40,387 bases of DNA, taken from positions 1 through 40,387 of the forward strand of contig JBNJHN010000013.1 in assembly GCA_051748565.1 (NCBI GenBank), written 5' to 3'. Shown here in pieces: positions 17,218 through 26,283 of this stretch. The notes below the pieces were generated by a model, which saw only the letters and a program-made list of their open reading frames with translations, did no database searches and was not told the DNA's origin. The first letter of the stretch is position 1. Every line of letters begins with the position of its first letter. Made by a program: the position numbers and the translations under genes. This DNA comes from SKPH01 sp051748565. GTDB lineage: Bacteria > Bacillota > Dethiobacteria > DTU022.

Positions 17218-17841
17218 ATGTCAACCGTGCAGCCATATTTGAGCCCTGCCAGAAGAGTACGTCACCGTTTTTCAGTTCAGGGGTCGCGCTTTATAGCTAC
17301 CCTGACTTCTGCAAACACTGAGGCCGCAGCAAAAAAGATAATTGAGTCTGTAAGTATGGAATTTCCCGATGCGTCTCATCATACCTATGCCTACCGTATT
17401 GGAAGCGGCAGTGCCCTCATTGAACGTGTTCAAGATGACAGGGAGCCGGCCGGTACTGCCGGAGCTCCCATGCTCCAGGTGCTTCAGGGCAAAAATGTGT
17501 CAGATGCAGTAATAATAGGAACTCGCTACTTTGGTGGAACCAGGCTTGGCATTGGCGGCTTAAAACGTGCCTACCGTGATTGTGCCCGGATAACACTCAA
17601 AGATGAAGATCTTAGAACTGTAGAAGTCCTGGACAGTTATTCTCTGAAACTGGCCTATGAAGACCTGGGGTCTGTAACCAGGCTCATAAAAAGCAGCAGC
17701 GGAAAAATAACTGGAATTGATTACAGCGAAATGGTGGTTATCCGTATCCAGATTCCCGCACGCTTAAGTCCAGCCCTTTTGGAGGGTTTAGAGTCAGTAA
17801 GCAGCGGTCGGGTTGCTGCTGTAAAGCTTTGGTTTTGTTGA
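17218..17841 (+). CDS. YigZ/IMPACT family protein
   Basis: A 207-aa protein of the UPF0029/IMPACT family. It has the conserved FIATLTSANTEAAAKK start, DASHHTYAYRIG, and the diagnostic DDREPAGTAGAPML and RYFGGTRLGIGGL motifs. The C-terminal half is the usual ferredoxin-like domain. The molecular role in bacteria is unclear; ribosome or nucleic-acid binding has been suggested for the family. The ATG follows rarA by 4 bases, so they are probably co-transcribed. Confidence 0.9.
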   Translation: MSTVQPYLSPARRVRHRFSVQGSRFIATLTSANTEAAAKKIIESVSMEFPDASHHTYAYRIGSGSALIERVQDDREPAGTAGAPMLQVLQGKNVSDAVIIGTRYFGGTRLGIGGLKRAYRDCARITLKDEDLRTVEVLDSYSLKLAYEDLGSVTRLIKSSSGKITGIDYSEMVVIRIQIPARLSPALLEGLESVSSGRVAAVKLWFC

Positions 17842-17895
17842 CATTGTTTCAGTTAAACAGATATAATTGCCTTAACCCAAACGGGAGGTAAAAGG

Positions 17896-20541
17896 ATGCA
17901 ATCCAGTAGTATCCGTGAGCTATTTTTGGATTATTTCAGTTCAAAAGAACACCTGATTATGCCCAGTTTTTCCCTGATTCCACAAGGCGATCCCACACTG
18001 CTCTTGATCGGGGCCGGGATGGCACCTTTAAAACCATATTTTACCGGAGAAAAAAAACCGCCGCATCCACGGGTGGCTACATGTCAAAAATGTTTGCGTA
18101 CCCCCGATATCGACCGTGTTGGTTACACGGGCAGGCATGCCACCTTCTTTGAAATGCTTGGCAATTTTTCTTTTGGTGATTATTTCAAAGAAGAAGCAAT
18201 TGCCTGGGCCTGGGATTTAGTTCTCAACGGATACCGCCTGCCTGTTGAGCGTTTGTGGGTCAGCATCTACCGTGAAGATGAAGAGGCTTTTAAGATCTGG
18301 AATGATAATATTGGCGTTCCTGCAGACCGCATAGTCAGACTGGGTAAAGAAGATAATTTTTGGGAAATAGGACTTGGACCCTGTGGTCCCTGTTCTGAAA
18401 TATACTATGATCTGGGAGAAGAAGCAGGATGTGGAAACCCCGATTGTGCTGTGGGATGTGATTGTGATCGCTACCTGGAAATATGGAACCTTGTTTTTAC
18501 ACAGTTCAGCCGGGAAGCATCAGGAGAACTTGTCGAATTAAAGCAAAAAAATATTGACACCGGTGCCGGATTGGAACGTATGGCTATGGCCCTGCAGGGT
18601 GTCTATTCACTATATGAAACAGACATAGTAAAACCACTCTACAGCCACTTTAAAAATATAACCGAACCTGCACGCAGAGACCAGGAAGTAGCACTACGCA
18701 TAATTACGGAACACAGCAGGGGCACTTCATTCCTGATTGCCGACGGAGTGCTTCCTTCCAATGAAGGACGCGGTTATGTTCTGCGCCGTCTTTTGCGCCG
18801 CGCCGTTCGTTACGGCAGACTGCTTGGCATTGAAGGTAATTTTATGACCGACGCGGCTTCACTGGTGGTTGATATAATGGGTTCTGCATACCCCGAATTA
18901 GAGCAGCGTCATGACTATATCCGGCAGATTGTTAATCTGGAAGAGCAAAAATTCCAGGAAACCCTGGCCCAGGGCATGGATATTCTTGATGGTTATGTTG
19001 AAAAGATGCGAGATCAGGGTCAAAAAATATTACCCGGCGAATTAGCTTTTAAGCTTTACGACACCTACGGGTTTCCGCTGGATTTGACAGCTGAAATAAT
19101 CAGTGAAAAGGGCCTGGATGTAGACCGTGAAACATTTGACAACAACCTGAAAATGCAGCAGGATCGGGCCCGTGCCGCAGCCCGCATTACTACCGGAGAA
19201 AACAGTACTGAAATATATAAAGAAGCTGAAAACTTTTCGACTGAATTTACCGGTTATGAAACACTCAAACAGGATGCAAAACTGCAGCTAATGCTGAGTA
19301 ACGGTAAAGCTAAAGAAGTATTAACAAAAGGAGATAAAGCTGAAGTTTTGCTTGATCTGACACCTTTCTATGCTGAAGCAGGAGGTCAGATTGGTGATAC
19401 CGGTTATATCGAGGGGCCGCAGGGACAAATTAAAGTGGAGAATACATATTTTTCTCCCTGGGGCCAGATTATTCACCAGGGTTGTGTCGAAGAAGGTCGC
19501 TTGTCTAAAGGTGATGCAGTAACTGCGACTGTTGACAGCGGGCGCCGTGAGGGCATCTGCCGCAGCCACACCTCGACGCACCTGCTGCACAGGGCGCTTC
19601 GAAACAGGCTGGGTGATCACGTTAACCAGGCTGGTTCACTGGTTGCTCCTGATCGGCTGCGTTTCGATTTTAATCATTTTTCAGGTCTAAGCAGTAATGA
19701 ACTGGTGGCTGTCGAAGAGGAAGTAAATAAAATGGTTCTGACGAATGTTGAAGTTCGGGCCGAGGTTACTACCCTGGAAGAGGCTAAGGAAAGAGGTGCA
19801 ACGGCAATATTTGCAGATAAATATGAAGAAGGTTCTGTTCGCATGGTTTCGGCCGGTAATTATACGTTAGAACTATGTGGAGGTACCCATGTATCTGCAA
19901 CCGGGAAAATTGGGCTGTTTAAAATAGTTTCGGAAGAAGGTATCGGTTCTGGATTGCGCCGTATTGAGGCAATGGTTGGTATAAATGCATATCGCCAGAC
20001 TGTAGACAGGGAGCGGCTTATTGAAAAGATAGCCCTGTCATTGAATACTTCCAAAAACCGCCTGGCCCCGAAATTTGAAGAGCACCTTGCAGATTATAAA
20101 TTATTACAGAAAGCAAACCAGGAATTAAAACAGCGTCTGGCAGCTTTTGAAGTCAGGGCCCTGATATCTTCGGTTAAAGAAGTTGCCGACGTTAAAGTTC
20201 TTAGCGCGCAGGTTTTTGCTGACAGTATTGAATCTTTGCGTATGGTTATGGATGAAGTTAAAAGTAAACTGGATTCAGTGGTTGTTGTTCTCGGCGCTGT
20301 AAATGACGGCAAAGTTATACTGGTAGGTTCCGTCACTCCCGACCTGGTTAAGCGCGGTATCCAGGCTAATAAAATTATCACGGCTGTCGCCCGCCTGGTA
20401 GGCGGAGGAGGGGGAGGCCGGCCTGAGCTGGCTCAGGCCGGCGGTAAGGATGCCGGGGCCCTGCCTGAGGCTATTGATTCCGTCGAAGGCTTGGTACGGG
20501 AGCAGCTTGAAGCAGTCAGTAAAGGTAACACCATTAAGTAA
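17896..20541 (+). CDS. alaS: Alanine--tRNA ligase
   Basis: Charges tRNA-Ala with alanine. At 881 aa it has the full four-part layout: a class II catalytic core from the N-terminus (IRELFLDYFSSKEH), a tRNA recognition region, an editing domain with HTSTHLLH (zinc His pair) and CGGTHVSATG (Cys and His of the editing site), and a C-terminal C-Ala domain rich in Gly (GGGGGRPELAQAGG). GGGAGG precedes the ATG. It heads the conserved alaS-ireB-ruvX block. Confidence 0.97.
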   Translation: MQSSSIRELFLDYFSSKEHLIMPSFSLIPQGDPTLLLIGAGMAPLKPYFTGEKKPPHPRVATCQKCLRTPDIDRVGYTGRHATFFEMLGNFSFGDYFKEEAIAWAWDLVLNGYRLPVERLWVSIYREDEEAFKIWNDNIGVPADRIVRLGKEDNFWEIGLGPCGPCSEIYYDLGEEAGCGNPDCAVGCDCDRYLEIWNLVFTQFSREASGELVELKQKNIDTGAGLERMAMALQGVYSLYETDIVKPLYSHFKNITEPARRDQEVALRIITEHSRGTSFLIADGVLPSNEGRGYVLRRLLRRAVRYGRLLGIEGNFMTDAASLVVDIMGSAYPELEQRHDYIRQIVNLEEQKFQETLAQGMDILDGYVEKMRDQGQKILPGELAFKLYDTYGFPLDLTAEIISEKGLDVDRETFDNNLKMQQDRARAAARITTGENSTEIYKEAENFSTEFTGYETLKQDAKLQLMLSNGKAKEVLTKGDKAEVLLDLTPFYAEAGGQIGDTGYIEGPQGQIKVENTYFSPWGQIIHQGCVEEGRLSKGDAVTATVDSGRREGICRSHTSTHLLHRALRNRLGDHVNQAGSLVAPDRLRFDFNHFSGLSSNELVAVEEEVNKMVLTNVEVRAEVTTLEEAKERGATAIFADKYEEGSVRMVSAGNYTLELCGGTHVSATGKIGLFKIVSEEGIGSGLRRIEAMVGINAYRQTVDRERLIEKIALSLNTSKNRLAPKFEEHLADYKLLQKANQELKQRLAAFEVRALISSVKEVADVKVLSAQVFADSIESLRMVMDEVKSKLDSVVVVLGAVNDGKVILVGSVTPDLVKRGIQANKIITAVARLVGGGGGGRPELAQAGGKDAGALPEAIDSVEGLVREQLEAVSKGNTIK

Positions 20542-20557
20542 CCGGGAGGAAATAAAA

Positions 20558-20845
20558 GTGCATGACAAAGATCAGGGTAATCATGAAGAAACTGTCCTGT
20601 TTCGGGTAGAAGGCGAAGAGGCTGCCAACAAAGCCAGGATGATCCTGATTAAAGTCTATCAGGCTCTTAAAGAGAAAGGATACAATCCTTTGAATCAACT
20701 GGTCGGCTACCTGCTTTCCGGGGATCCGGCCTATATCACCAGCCATCACAACGCCCGCAGCATGATCAGACAGGTTGAGCGAGACGAACTCCTCGAAGAA
20801 ATGGTCGGAACTTATCTGGAACTGGCCGAAAAAAATAAACTTTAA
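20558..20845 (+). CDS. ireB: IreB family regulatory phosphoprotein
   Basis: A 95-aa protein of the IreB (UPF0297) family, small cytoplasmic proteins phosphorylated by the PASTA-type Ser/Thr kinase in Enterococcus. The family core, VYQALKEKGYNPLNQLVGYLLSGDPAYITSH followed by NARSMIR, is intact (quoted in part). The GTG start at 20558 has GGGAGGA 7 bases upstream. The usual N-terminal Thr pair is not clear here: the start reads MHDKDQGNHEETVLFRV, with a single Thr. Confidence 0.92.
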   Translation: MHDKDQGNHEETVLFRVEGEEAANKARMILIKVYQALKEKGYNPLNQLVGYLLSGDPAYITSHHNARSMIRQVERDELLEEMVGTYLELAEKNKL

Positions 20846-20862
20846 TGGAGCTCTGGTAACCA

Positions 20863-21291
20863 GTGCGGATACTCGGCTTAGACCCCGGTGAAAAACGTAT
20901 CGGTGTCGCTGTTACCGATCCCCTGGGGATTACTGCACAGGGGATTGAGATCATTGAGTATGCCTCGCCTGATAAAGCGCTTGATAAAATAAAATCAATA
21001 TGTTTAGAATACGGTGTGGAAAAAATAGTTGTCGGACTGCCGCTTCACATGAGCGGCGAGAAAGGAACTGCTGGTGAAAAAGCAGAAGAATTTGCCGAAG
21101 ATTTGAGAAGAAAGCTAAACATTCCGGTGGCAATGATTGATGAAAGACTTACCTCCAGTAGGGTCGAAAAAACCTTGCTGGAAGGTGGATTACGGCGAAG
21201 AAAACGCCGGGAAGTAAGGGACAAACTGGCTGCTGTCCTGATCCTGGAGCAATATTTAACAATGCAGAAAAATGAGAACATGAAGAAGTAG
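20863..21291 (+). CDS. ruvX: Holliday junction resolvase RuvX (YqgF)
   Basis: A 142-aa RNase H-fold nuclease of the YqgF family, linked to rRNA processing and junction resolution. The first strand reads MRILGLDPGEKRIGVAVTD with the catalytic Asp; VVGLPLHMSG, MIDERLTS and RDKLAAVLILEQYL are the other signature segments. The GTG start, 17 bases after ireB, has only a weak ribosome binding site, so coupling to ireB translation is likely. Confidence 0.93.
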   Translation: MRILGLDPGEKRIGVAVTDPLGITAQGIEIIEYASPDKALDKIKSICLEYGVEKIVVGLPLHMSGEKGTAGEKAEEFAEDLRRKLNIPVAMIDERLTSSRVEKTLLEGGLRRRKRREVRDKLAAVLILEQYLTMQKNENMKK

Positions 21292-21328
21292 AAAATTTTA
21301 AGATCAATTGGAAATGAGGTGTCAAAAG

Positions 21329-21667
21329 ATGGACGGTAATGGTGAAGAAAGAACGGACATAGTTGTCCTGATTGACGAAGAAGGCAATGAGCACGATTTT
21401 GCCCTGGTCGATCGTTTCCAGGTTGAAATAAATGAAGATGATATTTATGAATATGCTATTTTGGTTCCGGTATTGTATCCCGATGATGGAGAAAACGGTG
21501 AAGCATTCGACTTCGAAGAAGAAGCCTATATCTTCCGTATCGATAATGATAAAGGTGAAGAAATTTTAGTTGAAGTTGAAGATGAAGAGGAATGGAATCA
21601 GATAGCTTCAATTTGGGAAGATCGGGTTGAGAATATAGAATTCGATGATGAAGAAGATATCTATTAG
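21329..21667 (+). CDS. DUF1292 domain-containing protein
   Basis: A 112-aa, strongly acidic cytoplasmic protein with the DUF1292 pattern: VVLIDEEGNEHDFALVDRF, then YAILVPV and a DEEEWNQI segment near the end. Function unknown, but the gene is part of the conserved Firmicutes block with ireB and ruvX. The start at 21329 has GAGGTG 7 bases upstream; a longer frame from a TTG at 21308 lacks one. Confidence 0.9.
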   Translation: MDGNGEERTDIVVLIDEEGNEHDFALVDRFQVEINEDDIYEYAILVPVLYPDDGENGEAFDFEEEAYIFRIDNDKGEEILVEVEDEEEWNQIASIWEDRVENIEFDDEEDIY

Positions 21668-21701
21668 GGGTTTTTTTGTATTGATGGAAAGGTGTCCTTA
21701 A

Positions 21702-22757
21702 ATGGCCAAACGTTTTTTTACAGCAGTGACTCTGCTAATAGTCCTGATACTGGTTGCAGTGGCGGCAGCGTCCTATTATTATAATAATATGTTGAAACCG
21801 GTTGACCCTGCTGCTGTCGATGTTCACAAGCTGGTAGAAATTCCTTCCGGAGCGAACACAGAGAATATTGCTGATATACTGGAAAATGAAAACCTGATTC
21901 AAAACCAGCTAATTTTCCGTATTTTTGTGCGTCGCTATAACCTGGGCCATGGTTTTATCGCGGGAAAATATAATCTCAGTCCGGCTATGAGTTTAAGTGA
22001 GATCGTATTCAAAATGCAATCAGGAGATGTTTATACCGAAACTGCCTGGTTTACCATACCGGAAGGTTATACGGTTGAACAGATTGCCGCCAGGTTGGAT
22101 AACGAAGGCTTTGCTGATAAAGAAAAGGTTTTGAACCTGGCTCGTAATCCATCTGAAGAAATTCTTGAAAATTTTCCGTTTTTAAGGGAAATAGATGATC
22201 CCGACATTAATTACCTGCTGGAGGGGTATCTCTTCCCCGACACTTACGAAATCTATACTGATGCAGGAGAAGAAGAAATTATCACAATGATGCTCCGCCG
22301 CCTTGATAATCTTATTATTGAATCAAGTAAAATCCGCGCTTCTGAATTAGGGTTCACACTGCATGAAATTTTAACCATAGCTTCTATGGTTGAGAGGGAG
22401 GCTGTAGTTGATCATGAGCGCAGCCGTATTGCCGGTGTCATCTATAACCGGCTGGAAATAGGCCAGCTGCTTCAAATCGATGCGACAATTCAATATATCC
22501 TCGGTGAAACAAAAGAGTCTCTTACTTACGCAGACCTTGAAATTCCCTCGCCTTATAACACCTATCTGAATACCGGTCTTCCACCCGGACCGATAGCAGC
22601 GCCAGGAGAGCTGTCAATCGAAGCCGCGCTCTATCCCGAAGACACGGATTATTTTTATTACAATTTCAAATATGACGGTACCGGCGAACATTTTTTTTCA
22701 TATACTTATGAAGAGCATTTGCGAAATGTGCGCCGGGCCGAAGAGAATATCCAATAA
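21702..22757 (+). CDS. mltG: Endolytic transglycosylase MltG
   Basis: A membrane-anchored enzyme that cuts nascent peptidoglycan strands and so ends glycan growth. Residues 5-25 form a single membrane anchor; a LysM-like module follows (EIPSGANTENIADIL). The catalytic domain contains EGYLFPDTYEI, ASMVEREAVVDHERSRIAGV with the catalytic Glu, and the C-terminal YNTYLNTGLPPGPIAAPG. The length, 351 aa, is normal. AAAGGTG precedes the ATG. Confidence 0.94.
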   Translation: MAKRFFTAVTLLIVLILVAVAAASYYYNNMLKPVDPAAVDVHKLVEIPSGANTENIADILENENLIQNQLIFRIFVRRYNLGHGFIAGKYNLSPAMSLSEIVFKMQSGDVYTETAWFTIPEGYTVEQIAARLDNEGFADKEKVLNLARNPSEEILENFPFLREIDDPDINYLLEGYLFPDTYEIYTDAGEEEIITMMLRRLDNLIIESSKIRASELGFTLHEILTIASMVEREAVVDHERSRIAGVIYNRLEIGQLLQIDATIQYILGETKESLTYADLEIPSPYNTYLNTGLPPGPIAAPGELSIEAALYPEDTDYFYYNFKYDGTGEHFFSYTYEEHLRNVRRAEENIQ

Positions 22758-22805
22758 TTTATCTGGATTATTTCAATGTGATTACTTAAAAGAGCGGGTT
22801 TAAAT

Positions 22806-24062
22806 ATGTCTGAAAAGAAGCATAATCATTATGAAGAGAAGAATTATATTTATACTCTCGGTAAATTCCTTATAAGCCAGGGAGATGAAGTCACTTCCGA
22901 AACCACGAACCGCTCAAAAAAAATGTGGGAAATATTTAAGTTTATTCTCTCCAATCGTGATAAAGTTTTATTTCCCGAGACCATTCTTGATACTATCTGG
23001 CCGGAAAGAGATTACGCTGACCCCGGTATGGTTATGCGGGCCCAGATGTTCCGTTTAAGGAAAGCCCTGAATGCAGGTGATAAGAAACCATCATTGGCTG
23101 TCAACCTGGTTTATACCCGTGGTTGCTATCACTGGGAAAACAATGCAAGCTGCTGGATCGATGTCGATGAATTTGAAAATTTTGCTGCCCGGGCTAACTC
23201 TCTCGCAGCCGAACAACCCGAAGAAGCCATTGAACTCTACCAGAAAGCAATTTATCTCTATAAAGGAGAATATTTACCTGAATCCTCTTTTAGTGAATGG
23301 ATTGTTCCTTTACGTTCTCACTATCACGATCTTTACCTGGAATCTGTTTTCAAACTGGCTGATCTTTTTAAAGAAAGGCATGCTTATAAAGAGATTATCA
23401 AACTCTGCGAGCAGGCCTCAAACATAGATTATTTCGAAGAGAAAATTCACATCAGGCTTATCGAAGCTTTGATGGCGGAAGGTTTAACAACCAGGGCCAG
23501 GGCGCACTATAGCGAAGTAACATCGGCTTACTACCGGGAAATGGGTGTTAAACCATCAGATGCGATGAAAAGACTATACAGGATGATCGGTCAGGAAACA
23601 GGCAGCTATGAACTGGACCTGGATACCATTCAGGAAGGATTGAGAGGTAAAGAAAACGTCAATGGAGCTTATCTTTGTGATGTTGAGCTTTTTCGTTACT
23701 TCTACAAATTAGAACGCCTGCGCGGTGAACGAAGTGGATCATCCGACCTTCTTGGCCTGCTTACACTGGCAAAAAGTGATTATAGCATGCCGGATTCGGC
23801 AGAGTTAAAAGAGGCCATGCAGTACTTAGAGGACGCAATTATTAATTCCCTCAGAAAAGGGGATGTTGTGACCCGCTGGAATGAGGCTCAGTTCCTGTTG
23901 TTGCTGCCCGGTTTAAACAGGGAGCAGGCAGCAAAAGTTTTAGAAAGAATTGAAAGTAATTTTTTAAAAAAATACCCTCTAAAAGATCTGGTCCTGCATA
24001 AAAAATTTGAATCTATCCTGCCGCTCGAAACTGATACTCATTTCTTTGGCAATTCACTGTAA
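22806..24062 (+). CDS. BTAD (SARP-like) transcriptional regulator with degenerate GGDEF-like C-terminus
   Basis: A 418-aa regulator. Residues about 12-110 form an OmpR-like winged helix (YTLGKFLIS...LFPETILDTIWPERD). Residues about 120-260 are a bacterial transcriptional activator domain built of TPR-like helices (EEAIELYQKAIYLYKGEYLPE; MGVKPSDAMKRLYR). The remaining ~150 residues resemble a diguanylate cyclase domain: a strand-helix opening (AYLCDVELFRYFYKLER) and NSLRKGDVVTRW followed by NEAQF at 359-363 where GGDEF would be, then LLLLPGLNREQA. Catalytic activity looks lost, so nucleotide sensing or dimerisation is more likely. The GGDEF reading is mine from pattern. It opens the region containing the c-di-GMP riboswitches and receiver-peptidase genes. 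Confidence 0.75.
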   Translation: MSEKKHNHYEEKNYIYTLGKFLISQGDEVTSETTNRSKKMWEIFKFILSNRDKVLFPETILDTIWPERDYADPGMVMRAQMFRLRKALNAGDKKPSLAVNLVYTRGCYHWENNASCWIDVDEFENFAARANSLAAEQPEEAIELYQKAIYLYKGEYLPESSFSEWIVPLRSHYHDLYLESVFKLADLFKERHAYKEIIKLCEQASNIDYFEEKIHIRLIEALMAEGLTTRARAHYSEVTSAYYREMGVKPSDAMKRLYRMIGQETGSYELDLDTIQEGLRGKENVNGAYLCDVELFRYFYKLERLRGERSGSSDLLGLLTLAKSDYSMPDSAELKEAMQYLEDAIINSLRKGDVVTRWNEAQFLLLLPGLNREQAAKVLERIESNFLKKYPLKDLVLHKKFESILPLETDTHFFGNSL

Positions 24063-24143
24063 AACCCTGCCTGTTTCGTAACAGATTTATAACGGGCATT
24101 AATTATAATTAAATAGATAATATTAAATTTTAAGGTATCGATT

Positions 24144-24380
24144 ATGAACATTAAATCAAAACAAAAACCTCCACTCACAGGCCGTGGATCTGATTTTATT
24201 ATCAGGGTGAAAAGCGGCCATACCATTTCACTCCAGGGGAAAATTGAACATATCCAAAGCGGTCAGGTGCAATACTTTAATGATTTTCTTGAATTGATCC
24301 TTCTGATTCAGGCCAAACTGGATGAGAAAGGCTATCCCCAGTGCGATACAGAAATAAGGTCTTTTATTGATAACAACTAG
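24144..24380 (+). CDS. Small protein, paralogue of the next gene, unknown function
   Basis: A 78-aa protein preceded by AAGG 8 bases before the ATG. Its core FIIRVKSGHTISLQGKIEHI, then QYFNDFLELILLIQAKLDE, lines up with the next protein (IRV, S.QG.I, YF...LEL..LI). The pattern suggests a beta-hairpin followed by an amphipathic helix. No signal peptide or membrane segment. I do not recognise a named family. The context between a BTAD regulator and a receiver-peptidase gene suggests an adaptor or a regulator partner. Confidence 0.6.
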   Translation: MNIKSKQKPPLTGRGSDFIIRVKSGHTISLQGKIEHIQSGQVQYFNDFLELILLIQAKLDEKGYPQCDTEIRSFIDNN

Positions 24381-24397
24381 GTTGCCAGGAGGATAAA

Positions 24398-24643
24398 ATG
24401 GTTAATAATCCTGTTAACGATAAATCAAACAATCATGATTTAGTTTTTCATATCAGGGTTCAGTACAGGCGCAATTCGAGTATGCAGGGTTCCATTCAGT
24501 GGATGGATGGAAAGAAGAGCAGCTATTTTCGCAGTATTCTGGAACTGGGGAATCTAATTAATGAAGCCAGGGAGGAAGCGGAAGGTAAAAACTCAACCCG
24601 GGATGCAGGGTCGAAATGGGAAGATAAAAAAAGTGCTTCCTGA
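24398..24643 (+). CDS. Small protein, paralogue of the preceding gene, unknown function
   Basis: An 81-aa protein with an excellent ribosome binding site (AGGAGG, 5 bases before the ATG). The core reads LVFHIRVQYRRNSSMQGSIQ, then SYFRSILELGNLINEAREE, matching its 24144 neighbour in spacing. The C-terminus is charged. It lies 17 bases after its paralogue, so they are one transcript. Function unknown; predicted cytoplasmic. Confidence 0.65.
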   Translation: MVNNPVNDKSNNHDLVFHIRVQYRRNSSMQGSIQWMDGKKSSYFRSILELGNLINEAREEAEGKNSTRDAGSKWEDKKSAS

Positions 24644-24778
24644 AAGTTTTTAATAAAGCAAAATGATCTAAAGGCTGGACAGCACAGGGGTAAAATAATC
24701 GAAATGGGAAGAAAAACAGCCTGGTATATATTACAGGTTTTTGTTTTATGCGCCTAAAAAACTGGGGAGTGGGAACTT

Positions 24779-26158
24779 TTGTATCTGATTCTGGTTGAGA
24801 ACAAATTCATCTCTTCACGGGGAATAAAGGCGCTGCTGAATAAAAACAAGATCAACTGCGAAGTCGTGAACTGTTCTACCAGTGAAGGGTTATTGGATAT
24901 CTCCAGAAAACTTTCTCCAGAGATACTGGTTATCGATTTTGACATCTTCGCCGGTAATGCAGTAGAATCAATTGTTACTCTTCGCAGGGACAACCCTGAT
25001 GCCTATATCCTCGGCTTGATTAATAACGGACAGTATGAAAAATTGCAGCATGCTATCAAACTCGGCATAGATGATTACATGGTCAAGCCGCTGCAAATTA
25101 ACGAATTAATCCTCAGGGTTATGATTGCCATCAGGCGTCAAATTAAGAGTTTTGGAAAACTGAAAAAAGATTTCCCTTTTGAACCCAGAGAAATTCCGAC
25201 CATTTCCCAGACAAAAGTGATATATAAACCAGATCCTGAGGAGCTCATAGCTGCCGGGGAGGAACTTCATGATAAAACGCCTGCCGGGCCGGTTTTTAGT
25301 TGTTTAGAAGAAAAAGCATGCGAAACCAGTCTGGAATTGGCAGAAATAGAGATAGAAGCTGCAGTGGAATCAATATATCCGATTGTGGAAACTTCAATCG
25401 CGGAAAGCAGTTTCGATAACCCTGAATGCAATGAACAACCGGAGGCACCCATTGTATACGGCAATTGTAATAATTCAAGTGTGCCGGGAAAAGCCTCTGT
25501 CAATAAACTTGTAAGCTTAACAAAAAATGTTTTGACTTTTTCGCTGCTTCTTTTCCTGTTTGTTCTCTCATTTCTTCTAATCCATGCTAGAATAGGCGGA
25601 GGGACAACAGCTCTGGCAGGATACCGGATGCATGTAGTTTTAAGTGGAAGTATGAGCCCGGTTTTTGATCCCGGCAGCCTGGTATTTGTAAAACCTACGG
25701 ACCCGGTGGGCATAAAAGAAGGTGACATCATAAGTTTTAGCAGCACAGATGACCCTGCCCGGTTCACAATACACCGTGTGGTTCAGGTTAATCATTATAA
25801 TGGCTTAAGCTTAACTACTCGCGGCGATGCCAGCAGCATCAACAACTCATACCCGGTGAAACCTGACCAGGTGGCGGGAAAGGTGACAGGTTCAATCCCT
25901 TACCTGGGCCATTTATTCACTTACGCTCAGAGCGGGCAGGGTTTAATACTGTTAATTTTTATGCCCCTGATTTTGATTATGGTTTTTAAAATTCGCCGTT
26001 ATTTTGGTTTTAAAGGCAAAACCAAATTAACAAAAATCCTGACAACCGAGCCTCCCGGGAAAGACCTGTTAAAATCTTTTGGGTATGGCTATCAGCTGGA
26101 TGATGCAGACCCCGGTAAGGTTAAAGCGCCGGGTAGAATGTGTCATCTTCTAAAATAG
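24779..26158 (+). CDS. Degenerate receiver domain fused to an ER/SipW-type signal peptidase I
   Basis: A 459-aa fusion. Residues 1-120 have a response-regulator receiver fold: candidate phospho-acceptor Asp53 (VIDFD) and Lys103 (MVKPL) are present, but the acidic pair is reduced to Glu7-Asn8 and the strand-4 Thr/Ser is missing. Residues 121-245 form an acidic linker. A membrane helix spans about 251-270, then a signal peptidase domain with Ser291 (LSGSM), His332 (IHRVV) and Asp350 (TRGD): the Ser-His type of SipW and ER peptidases, not the Ser-Lys type. A second helix is at 388-404. The receiver should be cytoplasmic and the active site outside. TTG start with GGGGAG upstream. Two paralogues lie downstream. 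Confidence 0.82.
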   Translation: MYLILVENKFISSRGIKALLNKNKINCEVVNCSTSEGLLDISRKLSPEILVIDFDIFAGNAVESIVTLRRDNPDAYILGLINNGQYEKLQHAIKLGIDDYMVKPLQINELILRVMIAIRRQIKSFGKLKKDFPFEPREIPTISQTKVIYKPDPEELIAAGEELHDKTPAGPVFSCLEEKACETSLELAEIEIEAAVESIYPIVETSIAESSFDNPECNEQPEAPIVYGNCNNSSVPGKASVNKLVSLTKNVLTFSLLLFLFVLSFLLIHARIGGGTTALAGYRMHVVLSGSMSPVFDPGSLVFVKPTDPVGIKEGDIISFSSTDDPARFTIHRVVQVNHYNGLSLTTRGDASSINNSYPVKPDQVAGKVTGSIPYLGHLFTYAQSGQGLILLIFMPLILIMVFKIRRYFGFKGKTKLTKILTTEPPGKDLLKSFGYGYQLDDADPGKVKAPGRMCHLLK

Positions 26159-26202
26159 AAGTTGTTTAAAGCAAACATTAAAGCAAAAATTTTACAAAAT
26201 GG

Positions 26203-26231
26203 TTGACATTTATTTTATCCTGGTATAAACT
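26203..26231 (+). promoter_or_regulatory. Promoter of the tandem-riboswitch transcript
   Basis: TTGACA (26203-26208) and TAAACT (26226-26231) are 17 bases apart, about 50 bases before the first c-di-GMP aptamer. The same -35, spacing and nearly the same -10 precede the other two riboswitch units at 27926 and 39921. Confidence 0.65.
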
Positions 26232-26283
26232 CTTATAGTAAAATATGATATATTATGTAATCAATGTTTTAAGTTATCTATGA

